The notes below the pieces were generated by a model. It was not told the origin of the DNA, searched no databases, and saw nothing but the letters and a program-made list of their open reading frames with translations. 64,000 nt of DNA from Gordonia zhenghanii (lineage in GTDB: Bacteria; Actinomycetota; Actinomycetes; Mycobacteriales; Mycobacteriaceae). The stretch is from contig NZ_JAKKOQ010000010.1 in the NCBI RefSeq assembly GCF_021738965.1, forward strand, positions 52,921-116,920. Direction: 5' to 3'. Shown piece by piece: positions 26,999-35,939 of the stretch. Every line of letters begins with the position of its first letter. Position 1 is the stretch's first letter. Both the position numbers and the translations under genes were made by a program.

Positions 26999-27988
26999 AT
27001 GTTTTCGCTCATGAAGCGGGGCGCTGCGGTCGCGACAATGGTCGCGGCGACAGTCGCGTTTACCGCGTGTTCGACCACAGGTTCGGACGACGAGGCTTCC
27101 TCGTCCGACGGCGAGATGGTCACCGTCACGACCAACTCGGGTGAGGTCGAGGTGCCGAAGAACCCGGCCAAGGTCGTCGTTCTCGACAACACCTCCGCCG
27201 AGACCGTGAAGGCGTTCGGCGTCACGCCGGTCGCGATCCCGAAGCAACTGTTCAGTTCGGACCAGCTCACCACGTGGGTCGACGACGACGACGTCAAGGA
27301 CGTCGGCACGCACAGCGAACCCAAGTTCGACGTGATCGAAGACGTCGAGCCCACGGTCATCATCGGCGGCTACCGCTTCAGCAAGTACGACGACGACCTC
27401 AAGAAGATCGCCGACGCGTCGGGCGGCGCCTTCATCGACGTCGCGGCCAACGACGACTCCGAGGGCGGACGCGTCGCGCAGATGACCCGCCAGACCGAGG
27501 CCCTCGGCAAGATCTTCGGCAAGGAAGACCAGGCCGACCAGATCGTCGCCGAGTTCCAGGCCAAGCTGGACGCTGCGAAGCAGGCGGCCACCGGGCAGAC
27601 CGTGTTCCTCGCGAACGTCAGCGGCGGCAAGATCGACAACGGAGCCAAGCGCATCTCGCCGCTCACTGCGCCGCTGAACGTGAAAGACGTCTTCGCCGGC
27701 GACGAGGGCGACATCCACCAGAACTCGGGTCTGACGCCCGAGGCGATCGCACAGGCGAATCCCGAGTGGGTCATCGTGATGGACCGCGACGCGGCCGTCG
27801 CGACGGACGGTGAGCAGGCGACCCCCGCCAAGGCCGTCTTCGACGCGCAAGAAGCCTTCGCGAACACCACGTTCAAGAAGGAGAACCACACCGTCTACCT
27901 CGACCCGCAGTTCTACGTCCGTGAGGGCATCCAGGGCTACGGCGAGAGCTACGCGCAGATCGCCCAGGCGATGGGCTCCGGCAACTAG
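26999..27988 (+). CDS. Iron-siderophore ABC transporter substrate-binding lipoprotein
   Basis: The product has 329 residues. ATG 26999 is chosen because GGAG (26987-26990) is 8 bases before it; the in-frame ATG at 26993 has almost no spacing. The N-terminus is a lipoprotein signal (KRGAAVATMVAATVAFTAC) with a lipobox cysteine, then a Ser/Asp-rich linker and a FecB/FatB-type periplasmic-binding fold (VVVLDNTSAETVKAFG; ADQIVAEFQAKLDAAKQ; GLTPEAIAQANPEWVIVMD). It captures ferric siderophore at the cell surface. First gene of a four-gene import operon, 2 bases before the first permease. Confidence 0.92.
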   Translation: MFSLMKRGAAVATMVAATVAFTACSTTGSDDEASSSDGEMVTVTTNSGEVEVPKNPAKVVVLDNTSAETVKAFGVTPVAIPKQLFSSDQLTTWVDDDDVKDVGTHSEPKFDVIEDVEPTVIIGGYRFSKYDDDLKKIADASGGAFIDVAANDDSEGGRVAQMTRQTEALGKIFGKEDQADQIVAEFQAKLDAAKQAATGQTVFLANVSGGKIDNGAKRISPLTAPLNVKDVFAGDEGDIHQNSGLTPEAIAQANPEWVIVMDRDAAVATDGEQATPAKAVFDAQEAFANTTFKKENHTVYLDPQFYVREGIQGYGESYAQIAQAMGSGN

Positions 27989-27990
27989 TC

Positions 27991-29007
27991 GTGTCGTCGA
28001 CCACCACTTCGGCCCAGCCCGGAAGCGCACCCGCTTCCGGGCTGGGCCGTTATGTTCTTCCCGCGACGGCCGCCGCGTGCGTGGTGCTCGTCGTCATTTC
28101 GATGATGACCGGCGAATACCACATCACGGCGGCCGGGCTGTTGAGCGGCGACACCGAGATGTGGCGAATGTTCTTCATCTCGCGTGTGCCGCGCACCCTC
28201 GCGCTGATCTTCGCCGGGGTCGCGATGAGCTTCGCGGGCGTCATCATGCAGCGCCTCACGCAGAACCGATTCGTCGAGCCGACCACCGCGGGCACCGCGG
28301 AGTGGGCGGGCCTCGGCGTGCTGCTGTGCTTCATGTACTTCCCCGACGCGTCGCCGCTGATCCGAATGGCGATCTCGACCGCGATGGCGTTCCTCGGGAC
28401 GGTCGTCTTCCTTGCGATCATCAACCGCATCCGGGCGCGCAAGTCGGCGATCGTGCCGCTGGTCGGACTGATGCTCGGCGCGGTGGTCGGTGCCGCCACT
28501 ACGTACGTCGCCATCGAGAGCAACATGCTTCAAGCCGTCGTCTCGTGGCGGTCGGGCGGCTTCGCGCACATCGTCCGTGGCTTCTACGAGCCGTTGTGGG
28601 CCGTTCTGTTCGTCGCCGTCGCGTGTTATCTGATGGCCAACTACTTCACGATCGCCGGACTCGGGCGCGACGTCGCGACCAGCCTCGGCCTCAATTACGG
28701 CCGGACCGTGGCCATCGGCGTCACCATGGTCGCGTTGGCGTCCGGCGTCACCAGCGTCGTCGTCGGATTCATTCCGTTCCTCGGCCTGGTAGTGCCCAAC
28801 CTCGTCAGCGCGCTCCGCGGCGACGACGTGCGCAAGAATCTTCCGTGGATCGGCGTCGTGGCCGTGGCGCTCATCATCTCCTGTGACCTCATCGGACGCG
28901 TGGTGGTCCGTCCGATGGAGATCCCCACCTCCGTGGTGATGGGCGTGGTCGGCGCGACGGTGTTCCTGGCGATCATTCTGTCGAGGAGGTTCAGTGTCAA
29001 TCTCTGA
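27991..29007 (+). CDS. Ferric-siderophore ABC transporter permease (FecCD family)
   Basis: The product has 338 residues from GTG 27991. About nine membrane helices, with the family blocks RVPRTLALIFAGVAMSFAG and VIMQRLTQNRFVEP early, SVVVGFIPFLGLVVPN in the cytoplasmic coupling region and a final helix ending in RRFSVNL. This is one half of the heterodimeric permease. It overlaps the second permease by 14 bases, which implies translational coupling. It functions with the lipoprotein, second permease and ATPase next to it. Confidence 0.93.
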   Translation: MSSTTTSAQPGSAPASGLGRYVLPATAAACVVLVVISMMTGEYHITAAGLLSGDTEMWRMFFISRVPRTLALIFAGVAMSFAGVIMQRLTQNRFVEPTTAGTAEWAGLGVLLCFMYFPDASPLIRMAISTAMAFLGTVVFLAIINRIRARKSAIVPLVGLMLGAVVGAATTYVAIESNMLQAVVSWRSGGFAHIVRGFYEPLWAVLFVAVACYLMANYFTIAGLGRDVATSLGLNYGRTVAIGVTMVALASGVTSVVVGFIPFLGLVVPNLVSALRGDDVRKNLPWIGVVAVALIISCDLIGRVVVRPMEIPTSVVMGVVGATVFLAIILSRRFSVNL

Positions 29008-30025
29008 CGGCACTCTCGCACCGGCGATCGGCACAGCGCGCCCGAGTCGTCTTCCGTGGCAGGCGCGGATGGCGATCGGCGTGGTCTTGGCCGTCGCGGC
29101 GCTCGTCCTCTTCTTGCTGATCCGAACCGGCGCCGACGACGTGATGCGGTGGGACTTCCGGTTCGGTCCTTCGTTCGACCGTCGGCTGCGCACCGCGTCG
29201 GCCATCGTTCTCGCGGCGTTCTGTCAGGGCGTCGCGACGGTCCTGTTCCACACGGTGACGCACAACCGGATCCTGACCCCGTCGATCATCGGTCTCGACT
29301 CGCTGTACGTCCTCATTCAGACGGTCGGCGTCGCCGTGGTCGGTGCGCGGTTCGTCGACAACTCCGACGGCGTCCCGCAGTTCCTGCTGCAGACGGCGGC
29401 GATGGTCCTGTTCGCAGGCGTCCTGTACCGGTGGATGTTCTCCGGCCGGTTCAAGAGCCTGTTCCTCCTTTTGCTGGCAGGCGTCGTGATGGGGATGGCC
29501 TTTCGGTCGATCTCCGAGTTCCTCCAACGACTCATCTCGCCGTCCGACTTCGACGCGCTGCAGATCAAACTGTTCGGCAGGCTCGGTTCGGTAAACACCG
29601 AGTTGCTGCCGATCGCCGCCGTCATCTGCGTGGTCGTCGGCGTGATCGTGTGGCGTCGACGCCGGGTGCTCGACGTCCTTCTTCTCGGCAGAGAACCGGC
29701 GACCAGCCTCGGCGTCAATCACCAACGAGAGCTGACACTCGCCCTGGTCCTGATCGCGGTCCTGGTGTCGGTGTCGACCGCGTTGGTCGGGCCGCTCACG
29801 TTCTTCGGATTCATCATCGCGACCCTCGCGTACCAGGTGTCGGGCGACTGGCGGCACCGCGCGACCTTGCCGATGAGCTTCCTGATCGGTGTGTTCACGC
29901 TGGCTGCAGGCCAGTTCGTGATGACCAACATCTTCTACGCGGCCGGAACACTCACCGTCATCATCGAGTTCTGCGGTGGTATCGCGTTCCTGGCGATCCT
30001 GCTCTTGCGAAAGGGGACCATGTGA
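28994..30025 (+). CDS. Ferric-siderophore ABC transporter permease (FecCD family)
   Basis: The product has 343 residues from GTG 28994, inside the end of the preceding permease and behind GAGGAGG at 28982. About nine membrane helices, with FCQGVATVLFHTVTHNRILT near residue 75 and the coupling block ALVGPLTFFGFIIATLAYQ near 260. It is the partner of the preceding permease. Its stop overlaps the GTG start of the ATPase gene. The strongly coupled gene order supports a single iron-controlled operon from 26999 to 30807. Confidence 0.93.
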   Translation: MSISDGTLAPAIGTARPSRLPWQARMAIGVVLAVAALVLFLLIRTGADDVMRWDFRFGPSFDRRLRTASAIVLAAFCQGVATVLFHTVTHNRILTPSIIGLDSLYVLIQTVGVAVVGARFVDNSDGVPQFLLQTAAMVLFAGVLYRWMFSGRFKSLFLLLLAGVVMGMAFRSISEFLQRLISPSDFDALQIKLFGRLGSVNTELLPIAAVICVVVGVIVWRRRRVLDVLLLGREPATSLGVNHQRELTLALVLIAVLVSVSTALVGPLTFFGFIIATLAYQVSGDWRHRATLPMSFLIGVFTLAAGQFVMTNIFYAAGTLTVIIEFCGGIAFLAILLLRKGTM

Positions 30026-30807
30026 TCGAGTTCGCCGATCTCACCAAGACCTATGCCGAGACCACCGTTCTGGGGCCGGTGACCGGAGAGTTCGGGGCCG
30101 GGGGCGTCACCGCGCTCGTCGGTCCGAACGGTGCAGGAAAGTCGACGCTGCTGACGATCCTCGGCCGGCTGGTCGACGCCACCGACGGCACCGCGATGCT
30201 CGACGGCAAAGCGATCACGTCCTACAAGGCGACGGAGATCGCCAAACGGCTGGCGATCCTGCGGCAGGAGAACTCGGTCAACGCGCGGCTGTCCGTGCGG
30301 GACCTCGTCGCCTTCGGCAGGTTCCCGCACAGCCGCGGCCGTCTCTCGGCTGACGACGAGTCGAAGATCGACGACGCCCTTGGCTTCCTCGGACTCGCGG
30401 ATCTGGCCGACCGCTTCCTCGACGAACTCTCCGGCGGTCAGCGGCAACGCGCGTACGTCGCGATGATCCTCGCGCAGGACACCGACGTCATCCTGCTCGA
30501 CGAGCCGCTCAACAACCTCGACATGCGGCATCAGGTCCGCATGATGGACCGACTCCGCGACGCCGCAGACAAACTCGGAAAGACGATCATCGTCGTCGTG
30601 CACGACTTGAACTTCGCCGCCGCGTACGCCGATCGGATCATGGTCCTCCAGGACGGCGCTATCGTCGCCGCCGGTACACCCGCCGATATCATGCGCTCGG
30701 AGCTGCTCACCGAGATCTTCGGAACCACTGTCCGCGTGCACCACCTCGACGGCGTTCCGGTCGCGGTGTATGCCGGATTGTCGTCGGCCATGGTCGGGCA
30801 GGAGTAA
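30022..30807 (+). CDS. Ferric-siderophore ABC transporter ATP-binding protein
   Basis: The product has 261 residues from GTG 30022, overlapping the permease stop (GTGA). Walker A GPNGAGKST near residues 35-43, Q-loop in LAILRQENS, signature LSGGQRQR near 135, Walker B DVILLDEP near 157 and the switch histidine in IIVVVHDLNFA. It drives uptake through the two FecCD permeases. A longer frame upstream covers the permease gene in another phase and is not a credible N-terminus. Confidence 0.93.
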   Translation: MIEFADLTKTYAETTVLGPVTGEFGAGGVTALVGPNGAGKSTLLTILGRLVDATDGTAMLDGKAITSYKATEIAKRLAILRQENSVNARLSVRDLVAFGRFPHSRGRLSADDESKIDDALGFLGLADLADRFLDELSGGQRQRAYVAMILAQDTDVILLDEPLNNLDMRHQVRMMDRLRDAADKLGKTIIVVVHDLNFAAAYADRIMVLQDGAIVAAGTPADIMRSELLTEIFGTTVRVHHLDGVPVAVYAGLSSAMVGQE

Positions 30808-30854
30808 CCCGCGTAGAGTCAGCTGCCCGCACCCAACACGAGACAGGGGCAGTC

Positions 30855-31085
30855 ATGAGTCGTAGATTCGCCGCCGGGATCGCGGTGTCGGCAGCCGCGA
30901 CAGTATTGAGTATCTTGTCGCCCGGGGTAGCGTCGGCGAGCTCGACGGCCCCCGCCACTCCGGCAGAGGGGTGCTACGGGACGTGGTGCCTGATCGGGAT
31001 CGACATGGAACAGTGCCAGCGACAACTCGACGCCTGGCCTGCGCTGGGTCTCATACCCGTGAAATGCCTGCCGTTCTCGCTGTAG
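30855..31085 (+). CDS. Small secreted four-cysteine protein
   Basis: Unrecognised 76-residue protein. A Sec signal peptide is clear (MSRRFAAGIAVSAAATVLSI, then cleavage after ASA near residue 28). The mature part of about 48 residues has four cysteines (GCYGTWCLIG; MEQCQRQLD; VKCLPF), enough for two disulfides. AGGGGC precedes the ATG. It follows the siderophore operon by 47 bases and might be co-expressed, but no iron role can be seen. Similar small Cys-containing exported proteins are common in mycolata. Confidence 0.65.
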   Translation: MSRRFAAGIAVSAAATVLSILSPGVASASSTAPATPAEGCYGTWCLIGIDMEQCQRQLDAWPALGLIPVKCLPFSL

Positions 31086-31281
31086 CGGAGTCTGCGGTCG
31101 GCTACTTCATTGCCGAGGAGATCAGACTGCCTTTGCTGCGATCCTCGGTTCCCGGCTGCCGCGTGATTTCTCGAGCGGATCCCACGTGAACGCATCGATC
31201 GTCGGGAGCGGACTGCTCGAACGGGCAAGTCACCAGGCTCCCTCCGACTCTTACGTGGACGTGGGCGGACCCGAATCGGGT

Positions 31282-32226
31282 CTAGCGGGGAGATGCGGCG
31301 AAGGCGGCGACTGCGTCGACCATCTGGTCCAGCCCCGGTTGCTCGATCGGGTAGTGCCCGGCGTTGTCGAGCACCACCGTGGTCACCGGGACGCGGGAGA
31401 CTCGGTCCAAGAATGGAGTGGACAGTTCCTGCGGCGTCCACCGGTCTTCACCGGGCTGGGTGTGGAGCACGGGGCAGGTGTCGAAGTCCTCGGGCGTGAC
31501 GGTCGGCCGAAAGTTCAGGTACGAGTCGAGAAATGCCATCGTCACTCGGTTGCCTGCTGACGTGGCGTCCGCGTAGCAGGCGCGCTTGGCAGCGGGTTCG
31601 TTGACCAGCGCTCGCATCTTGCTGACCAGCTTCATCGGCACCCGCGTGCTGCGCAGCGGTGTGCGCGCCAGGGCCTTCATGACGGGCGCGCCCACTGATC
31701 CCGTCAGGGGGTCGAAGGCGGTGTCGCGCCGAACTTTCGCGGATTGCTGGTCGAGGAAGGTCATCCCGACGATGCCGCTGACCCTGCGGTTGATCGACGC
31801 GATGTGGAAGGTCTCCATGCCGCCAGCGGAGAGTCCGTAGAGAACCACTGGGCGGTCGTCCTTCGCAAGTTCGGCGTCGACCAGATCGGCGCCGATTCGC
31901 ACCCAGTCGTCGTACGTGACCGGCGGGCCGGGCGCGACCTCGGTGACGCCGAACGTGGGCATGTCGATCGCGATGGTCTCGAATCCGCGTGCGGCGAGCG
32001 GGCGCCCGAGGATCATGGACATCTGGCGGCCGTTGGTGCCCACGCCGTGCAACAGGATCACCTTTACGGCGGCGTCGGGGGCGCGATAGGTATCGAGGTG
32101 TATGCGGTGGCCACGGTTCACCCACCACTCCTCAGCGGGTTCGGTGTCCGCGGTCAGCCGGTACGACGTGGGGAGGAACTTCTGGATGGCCCGCCATGCG
32201 GACTGGTCTGCATAGTTCACAACCAT
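31282..32226 (-). CDS. Alpha/beta hydrolase
   Basis: The product has 314 residues from ATG 32226; a TTG at 32256 could add ten residues but is less likely. Oxyanion-hole HG in VILLHGVGTNG, nucleophile elbow GLSAGG (Ser near 139), an acid in the region TCPVLHTQPGEDRW and a catalytic His in DNAGHYPIEQPG near 290. A serine hydrolase of unknown substrate (esterase or lipase-like). A 130-base gap separates it from the broken OYE gene on the same strand. Confidence 0.88.
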   Translation of the reverse strand: MVVNYADQSAWRAIQKFLPTSYRLTADTEPAEEWWVNRGHRIHLDTYRAPDAAVKVILLHGVGTNGRQMSMILGRPLAARGFETIAIDMPTFGVTEVAPGPPVTYDDWVRIGADLVDAELAKDDRPVVLYGLSAGGMETFHIASINRRVSGIVGMTFLDQQSAKVRRDTAFDPLTGSVGAPVMKALARTPLRSTRVPMKLVSKMRALVNEPAAKRACYADATSAGNRVTMAFLDSYLNFRPTVTPEDFDTCPVLHTQPGEDRWTPQELSTPFLDRVSRVPVTTVVLDNAGHYPIEQPGLDQMVDAVAAFAASPR

Positions 32227-32359
32227 GATTGTGTCCAGCGCGAACAACGCTGGCAATGGTCAACCGCTTCCTCAGTCAGCGACGTCGACGCATGCCGCTC
32301 GAGAAGTCGGCTGATCACAGATCCCGATGACCGCGTCGACTTCGGGGTCAAGTCGGCCT

Positions 32360-34067
32360 CTACTCGGTGAAGGTGATTCGGACCGAGATCGGATCGGTCT
32401 GGAGGGCGCGGAATCCGCTGACGATCAGGGGCGCGGCGAGACGGCTGGTCGCAAAGCCTGCGGCGCGTGTCGAGACGTCGTCCTCGGGTCGGAACTCCGC
32501 AATCCCCGAGCGCCACCGTTGTCCCTGTCGGATCCGTACCCGCGGATCGGCGGAGATGTTCCGGGCCCACCCGGCTTTGAGACCGTGCTGACTGATGATC
32601 CAGGCGCCGGTCTGGTCGAACGATGCGGCGACTGGCACGACGCGTTCTGTGCCGCTTCGTCGTCCCGTGGTGGAGAGGTCGGTCGCATAGCTGGTCGAGA
32701 GGCCGATCCGGTTCAATGCCAGGACAGTCGGATTCGCAATGTACTTGCCGACGAGGCGCTCCACCGCGAACTTGCGTGCTCCGCGCTTCGATGAGCTCGC
32801 AGTCACCCTGCGTTGTGTCGGCTTCAGTGCCCCTAGTCCATTGCGTTGAACGATTGTCGCGAGTGTGCGCCACGTGGGCCTGCTGACGTCCGGCGTGCGT
32901 CCCGCCCCGAGTTCGTGGAGTTGATCTGTGTGCCACTGCAGGTCGAGAAGTCCTTCCAGTGATTTGACCGTCGAGACGTGGGCCAGACGTCGCGGAACCG
33001 GCAACTTCACCGCGCGTCGCTCCAGGGTGTCCGTGGAGTCGTCGAGCAGCGACTGGGCGAGTTGGGGTGCGATGGCCGCCGGTCGTCCGACGCCGACGAC
33101 GTCGCAAGTGTCCGAGGCGAGCGCCTCGGACATTCCGGTACGGGTTCGGAACCCGCCGGTCACGGCAAGGGGGATGTCGCCGACGAGATCACGGACGGTG
33201 CGTGTGTAGTCCAGGAAGTACGCCTCGCGCTGGCTTGAGCTGTTCGATGCGACAGGTCGTCCCATCATGGCCGGGGATTCGTAACTGCCGCCACTGATTT
33301 CGATCAGGTCGACTCCGGCCTCAGCCAGCCGTGTGATGACCGCACGGGACTCGTGCTCGGTGAATCCGCCGCGCTGGAAGTCCGCGGAGTTGATCTTCAC
33401 CCCGACTCCGAACGCCGGTCGTACCGCGGTGCGAATCGCCGCGATGATGTCGAAGAGGATTCGTGCGCGGTTCTCGATGTCACCGCCCCATCGGTCGGTA
33501 CGGAGGTTGCTCAGAGGGGAGAGGAACTGGGAGATCAGATAGCCGTGCGCTGCATGGATCTGCACTCCGTCGAAGCCGGCGAGCTCCACGAGCTCAGCCG
33601 TGGCGGCGAACCGGGCGACGATGTCGCCGATCTCGTCTTCGGTGAGCGCTCTGGGCGCCGGCATGCCCGGAATGTCGAGCCCGACGGCCGACGGTGCGGC
33701 CCGTCGTGGTGAGCGGGTTGGCCTGGCGCCCCGGATGATTCACCTGAACCCACACCGGCGATCCGCCGTTCTGAGCGTTCTTCGCCCAACTGCGGAACTC
33801 GTCAATCTGTTCGTCGTTCTCCAGAATCACGTTGCCTGGTTCGCCGAGATAGCGTCCGTCGACCATTACGTTGCCGGTGACAATCAGCCCGTAGCCGCCA
33901 TCGGACCAACTGGAGTAGAGCCGGTCGATGCGGTCGCCGGGCACTCCTCCGTCCTCGGCCAGTCCCTCGCTGAGCGCTGACTTCATGATGCGGTTGGGAA
34001 GGATCTGACCGCAGGGGAGCGTGAGTGGGGTGGCCAGTGTGGCCGGCTCGGTGAGGTTCGGTGACAT
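32360..34067 (-). pseudogene. Old Yellow Enzyme fused to F420-type (DDN) nitroreductase domain, frameshifted
   Basis: Reading starts at ATG 34067 (AAAGG upstream) with an FMN-dependent NADH:flavin oxidoreductase domain (PCGQILPNRIMKSALSEGL; VWVQVNHPGRQANP). Near 33696-33702 the frame shifts by one base and continues as PSAVGLDIPGMPAPRAL, FDGVQIHAAHGYLISQFLSP and DRWGGDIENRARI to the end of the TIM barrel (AVTGGFRTR). About 40 residues later a second domain begins (YIANPTVLALNRIGLSTSY; TTGRRSGTERVVPV; GWARNISADPRVRI), a deazaflavin-dependent nitroreductase fold of about 120 residues. Losing one C in GGCC would restore a continuous protein of about 568 residues, so this may be a real decay or a base-call error. 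The fusion itself is unusual. Confidence 0.8.
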
Positions 34068-34211
34068 GTCAGCCTTTCGTGAATGGGCCTGGTGGAGAGG
34101 GCTTCTCGGCGGTCGGTTCGCGGTCGTGGGATTCGTTGATCGGCGAGGTTGATGGCAGGCCAGGCTCGAGCTCCACAATGCGTCTTCGGGATCCTCTCGT
34201 GCGACTAGTCA

Positions 34212-34231
34212 GGTAGACTGATTGGTCTACC
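34212..34231. promoter_or_regulatory. TetR-type palindromic operator
   Basis: GGTAGAC (34212-34218) and GTCTACC (34225-34231) are perfect arms with a 6-base centre, of the kind bound by TetR-family dimers. A second 8-base palindrome, GACTAGTC, lies just upstream (34202-34209). The site is in the divergent region between the OYE fusion gene (start 34067) and the DHFR-like gene (start 34371). No TetR gene is next to it. Confidence 0.55.
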
Positions 34232-34370
34232 GAACCGTACTCGATGCGCGGAGGCGTGGCAAGGCTCGACTGATTGCTCAATGACCTCGAAGATCTCCGA
34301 AGTCGAGCATTAGACTTCGAGTGAGGGCGGGTCGTGGCAGTTGCAGAGGCTGGCCGAGGAGGGATGTCAA

Positions 34371-34928
34371 ATGGGGCTGCTGACGTTCAGTATCAACCTC
34401 ACCTTGGATGGTTGCGTCGACCACCAGGAAGGCATCGCTGACGACGAGACCCACGCCCACTTCACCCGACTTATGGACGGCAGCGGCGCAATGCTCTGGG
34501 GCCGTACAACTTACGAGATGATGGAGAGTTACTGGCCGAGGGTCGCGAGCGGCGAAGTCGATGCGCCGCCGGCGCTGCGCGAGTGGGCGCGCAAGCTGGA
34601 CGTCAAGCCAAAGTACGTAGTGTCGGCGACGCGGAGCGACTTCCCGTGGACCAACAGTCACCACGTCGACGGCGACCTGCGCGAGGCCGTGCAAGAACTC
34701 AAAGATCAGACTCCCGCCGGGGTGCTCATCGGCAGCGGCAAGCTGGCAACTGAACTGGACCGATTGAATCTGATCGACGAGTACAAGTTCCTCGTCCATC
34801 CCATGATCGCCGGCCACGGCCCGACCCTGTACCAGGGCGGACTGCTCAGCACCCGTCGCCTCGATCTGATCTCGGCTGAGCCCCTCAGCAACGGCGTGGT
34901 CGCCATGCATTACCGACGGGCCGATTGA
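34371..34928 (+). CDS. Dihydrofolate-reductase-family protein (RibD C-terminal-like)
   Basis: The product has 185 residues. ATG 34371 is preferred because GAGGAGGGA (34355-34363) lies 7 bases upstream; a TTG at 34341 lacks a ribosome site. The fold shows FSINLTLDGCVDHQEG at the N-terminus, LWGRTTYEMMESYWP (NADPH region), VVSATRSDFPW, VLIGSGKLATELDRLNLIDE and HPMIAGHGPTLYQGG. These are typical of the widespread actinobacterial 'dihydrofolate reductase family' proteins related to the RibD reductase domain, whose substrates are mostly unknown. It is distinct from housekeeping DHFR. Confidence 0.9.
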   Translation: MGLLTFSINLTLDGCVDHQEGIADDETHAHFTRLMDGSGAMLWGRTTYEMMESYWPRVASGEVDAPPALREWARKLDVKPKYVVSATRSDFPWTNSHHVDGDLREAVQELKDQTPAGVLIGSGKLATELDRLNLIDEYKFLVHPMIAGHGPTLYQGGLLSTRRLDLISAEPLSNGVVAMHYRRAD

Positions 34929-35078
34929 TATCCCGTATCGAGAAGCGACGCAGTAGCGCGGGGTGTGGCATCCCGGTTGGGCGATTGCCTCGCAGACTCC
35001 AGCGATCGCAGTGCAGATCATCTGGCCGTACGCATCGTCGGGAAGAGTCGACACGCCCTCCTCTAGTTGTGCGATGTT

Positions 35079-35901
35079 CTACGAGCCGATATCAGTCGGA
35101 GCACGGCATGGCATTGCCAAACTGGTGAAGTCACCGTCGTCCGCTGACCGGATCGTCGCAGGGCCGTCCGAGCCGCGAAGATCGATGACGACGTCTGGGC
35201 CGAGTGCGTGAGTGAGTGCGGGGTACAGCGTGGAGAATTCGAACCATACGGCCAGATCCGGGCCCGTAACGGAGGACTGATCGATCTCTCTGCCGGCGGG
35301 CAACAGACTGCCCCTGCCTTGCGACAGACTCAATCCCACGACCTCGAGGGGCACCCGCTCAAGTGCTTTGACCATCTTGAACCAAAGTCCGAGTCGCAAA
35401 CCGGTAGCGGTCCGTGGCGCTGAGCGAGACGGAGTCCGGCTCGACGTCCAGATGCACGCCACTCAATACCGGAGCCTCTGGATCATGAACCGTGGTGGCC
35501 AAGACCTGATCGACGGCGGCAGCAAGAACTGGTCCGGGGAGCGAGCACAGTTCGATGTGCGCTGATCCGGAGGAGGACGCTCTGATCGTCGCCGCCGTTC
35601 GCTGGACTGCGGCGGCCTCTGCGGTCACGCTCGACACGTGTTCGTCCATGATCCGTGCTGCGTCCGACGCGCTGGCCGTGAAGTAGCAGGCGATCGCCGG
35701 GAGCGACATGCCGATGTCGCGGAGCTGTCGTATCTGGGTCGCCCGCGGACGCTGTGCGTCGGTGTAGAAGCGGTAACCGGACACGGGATCAACTCGCGCA
35801 GGACGGATCAGGCCGACGTCGTCGTAGAAGCGCAAAGCGCTGGCGGTCATTCCAACTGACTTCGCGAACTCGCCGATAGTCGTCATCTCTGTGTCGGTCA
35901 T
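35079..35901 (-). pseudogene. MerR-family regulator fused to a DnaN (beta-clamp)-like domain, frameshifted
   Basis: From ATG 35901 the protein begins with a MerR helix-turn-helix (MTTIGEFAKSVGMTASALRF, then GLIRPARVDPVSGYRFY and IRQLRDIGMSLPAI) and a coiled-coil, then enters a clamp-like segment (PVLSGVHLDVEPDSVSLSAT followed by DRYRFATRTL). The frame breaks near 35380-35386 (extra base at a GG); the other frame continues with the clamp's last part (ALTHALGPDVVIDLR and ATIRSADDGDFTSLAMPCR) to a stop at 35079. MerR proteins with a C-terminal DNA polymerase III beta-like domain exist in actinobacteria; function unknown. It may be broken or mis-sequenced. Confidence 0.75.
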
Positions 35902-35926
35902 TCGCTCATTCTCGGGTTTCACCCAA

Positions 35927-35939
35927 CTTGAAGGTCAAG
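35927..35939. promoter_or_regulatory. MerR-type promoter/operator of the MerR-DnaN gene
   Basis: On the reverse strand CTTGACCTTCAAG is an inverted repeat with 5-base arms and a 3-base centre. It contains a TTGACC -35-like hexamer followed after 19 bases by GAGAAT, the long spacer typical of MerR-controlled promoters. It lies 26 bases upstream of the ATG at 35901. Autoregulation is inferred. Confidence 0.45.
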
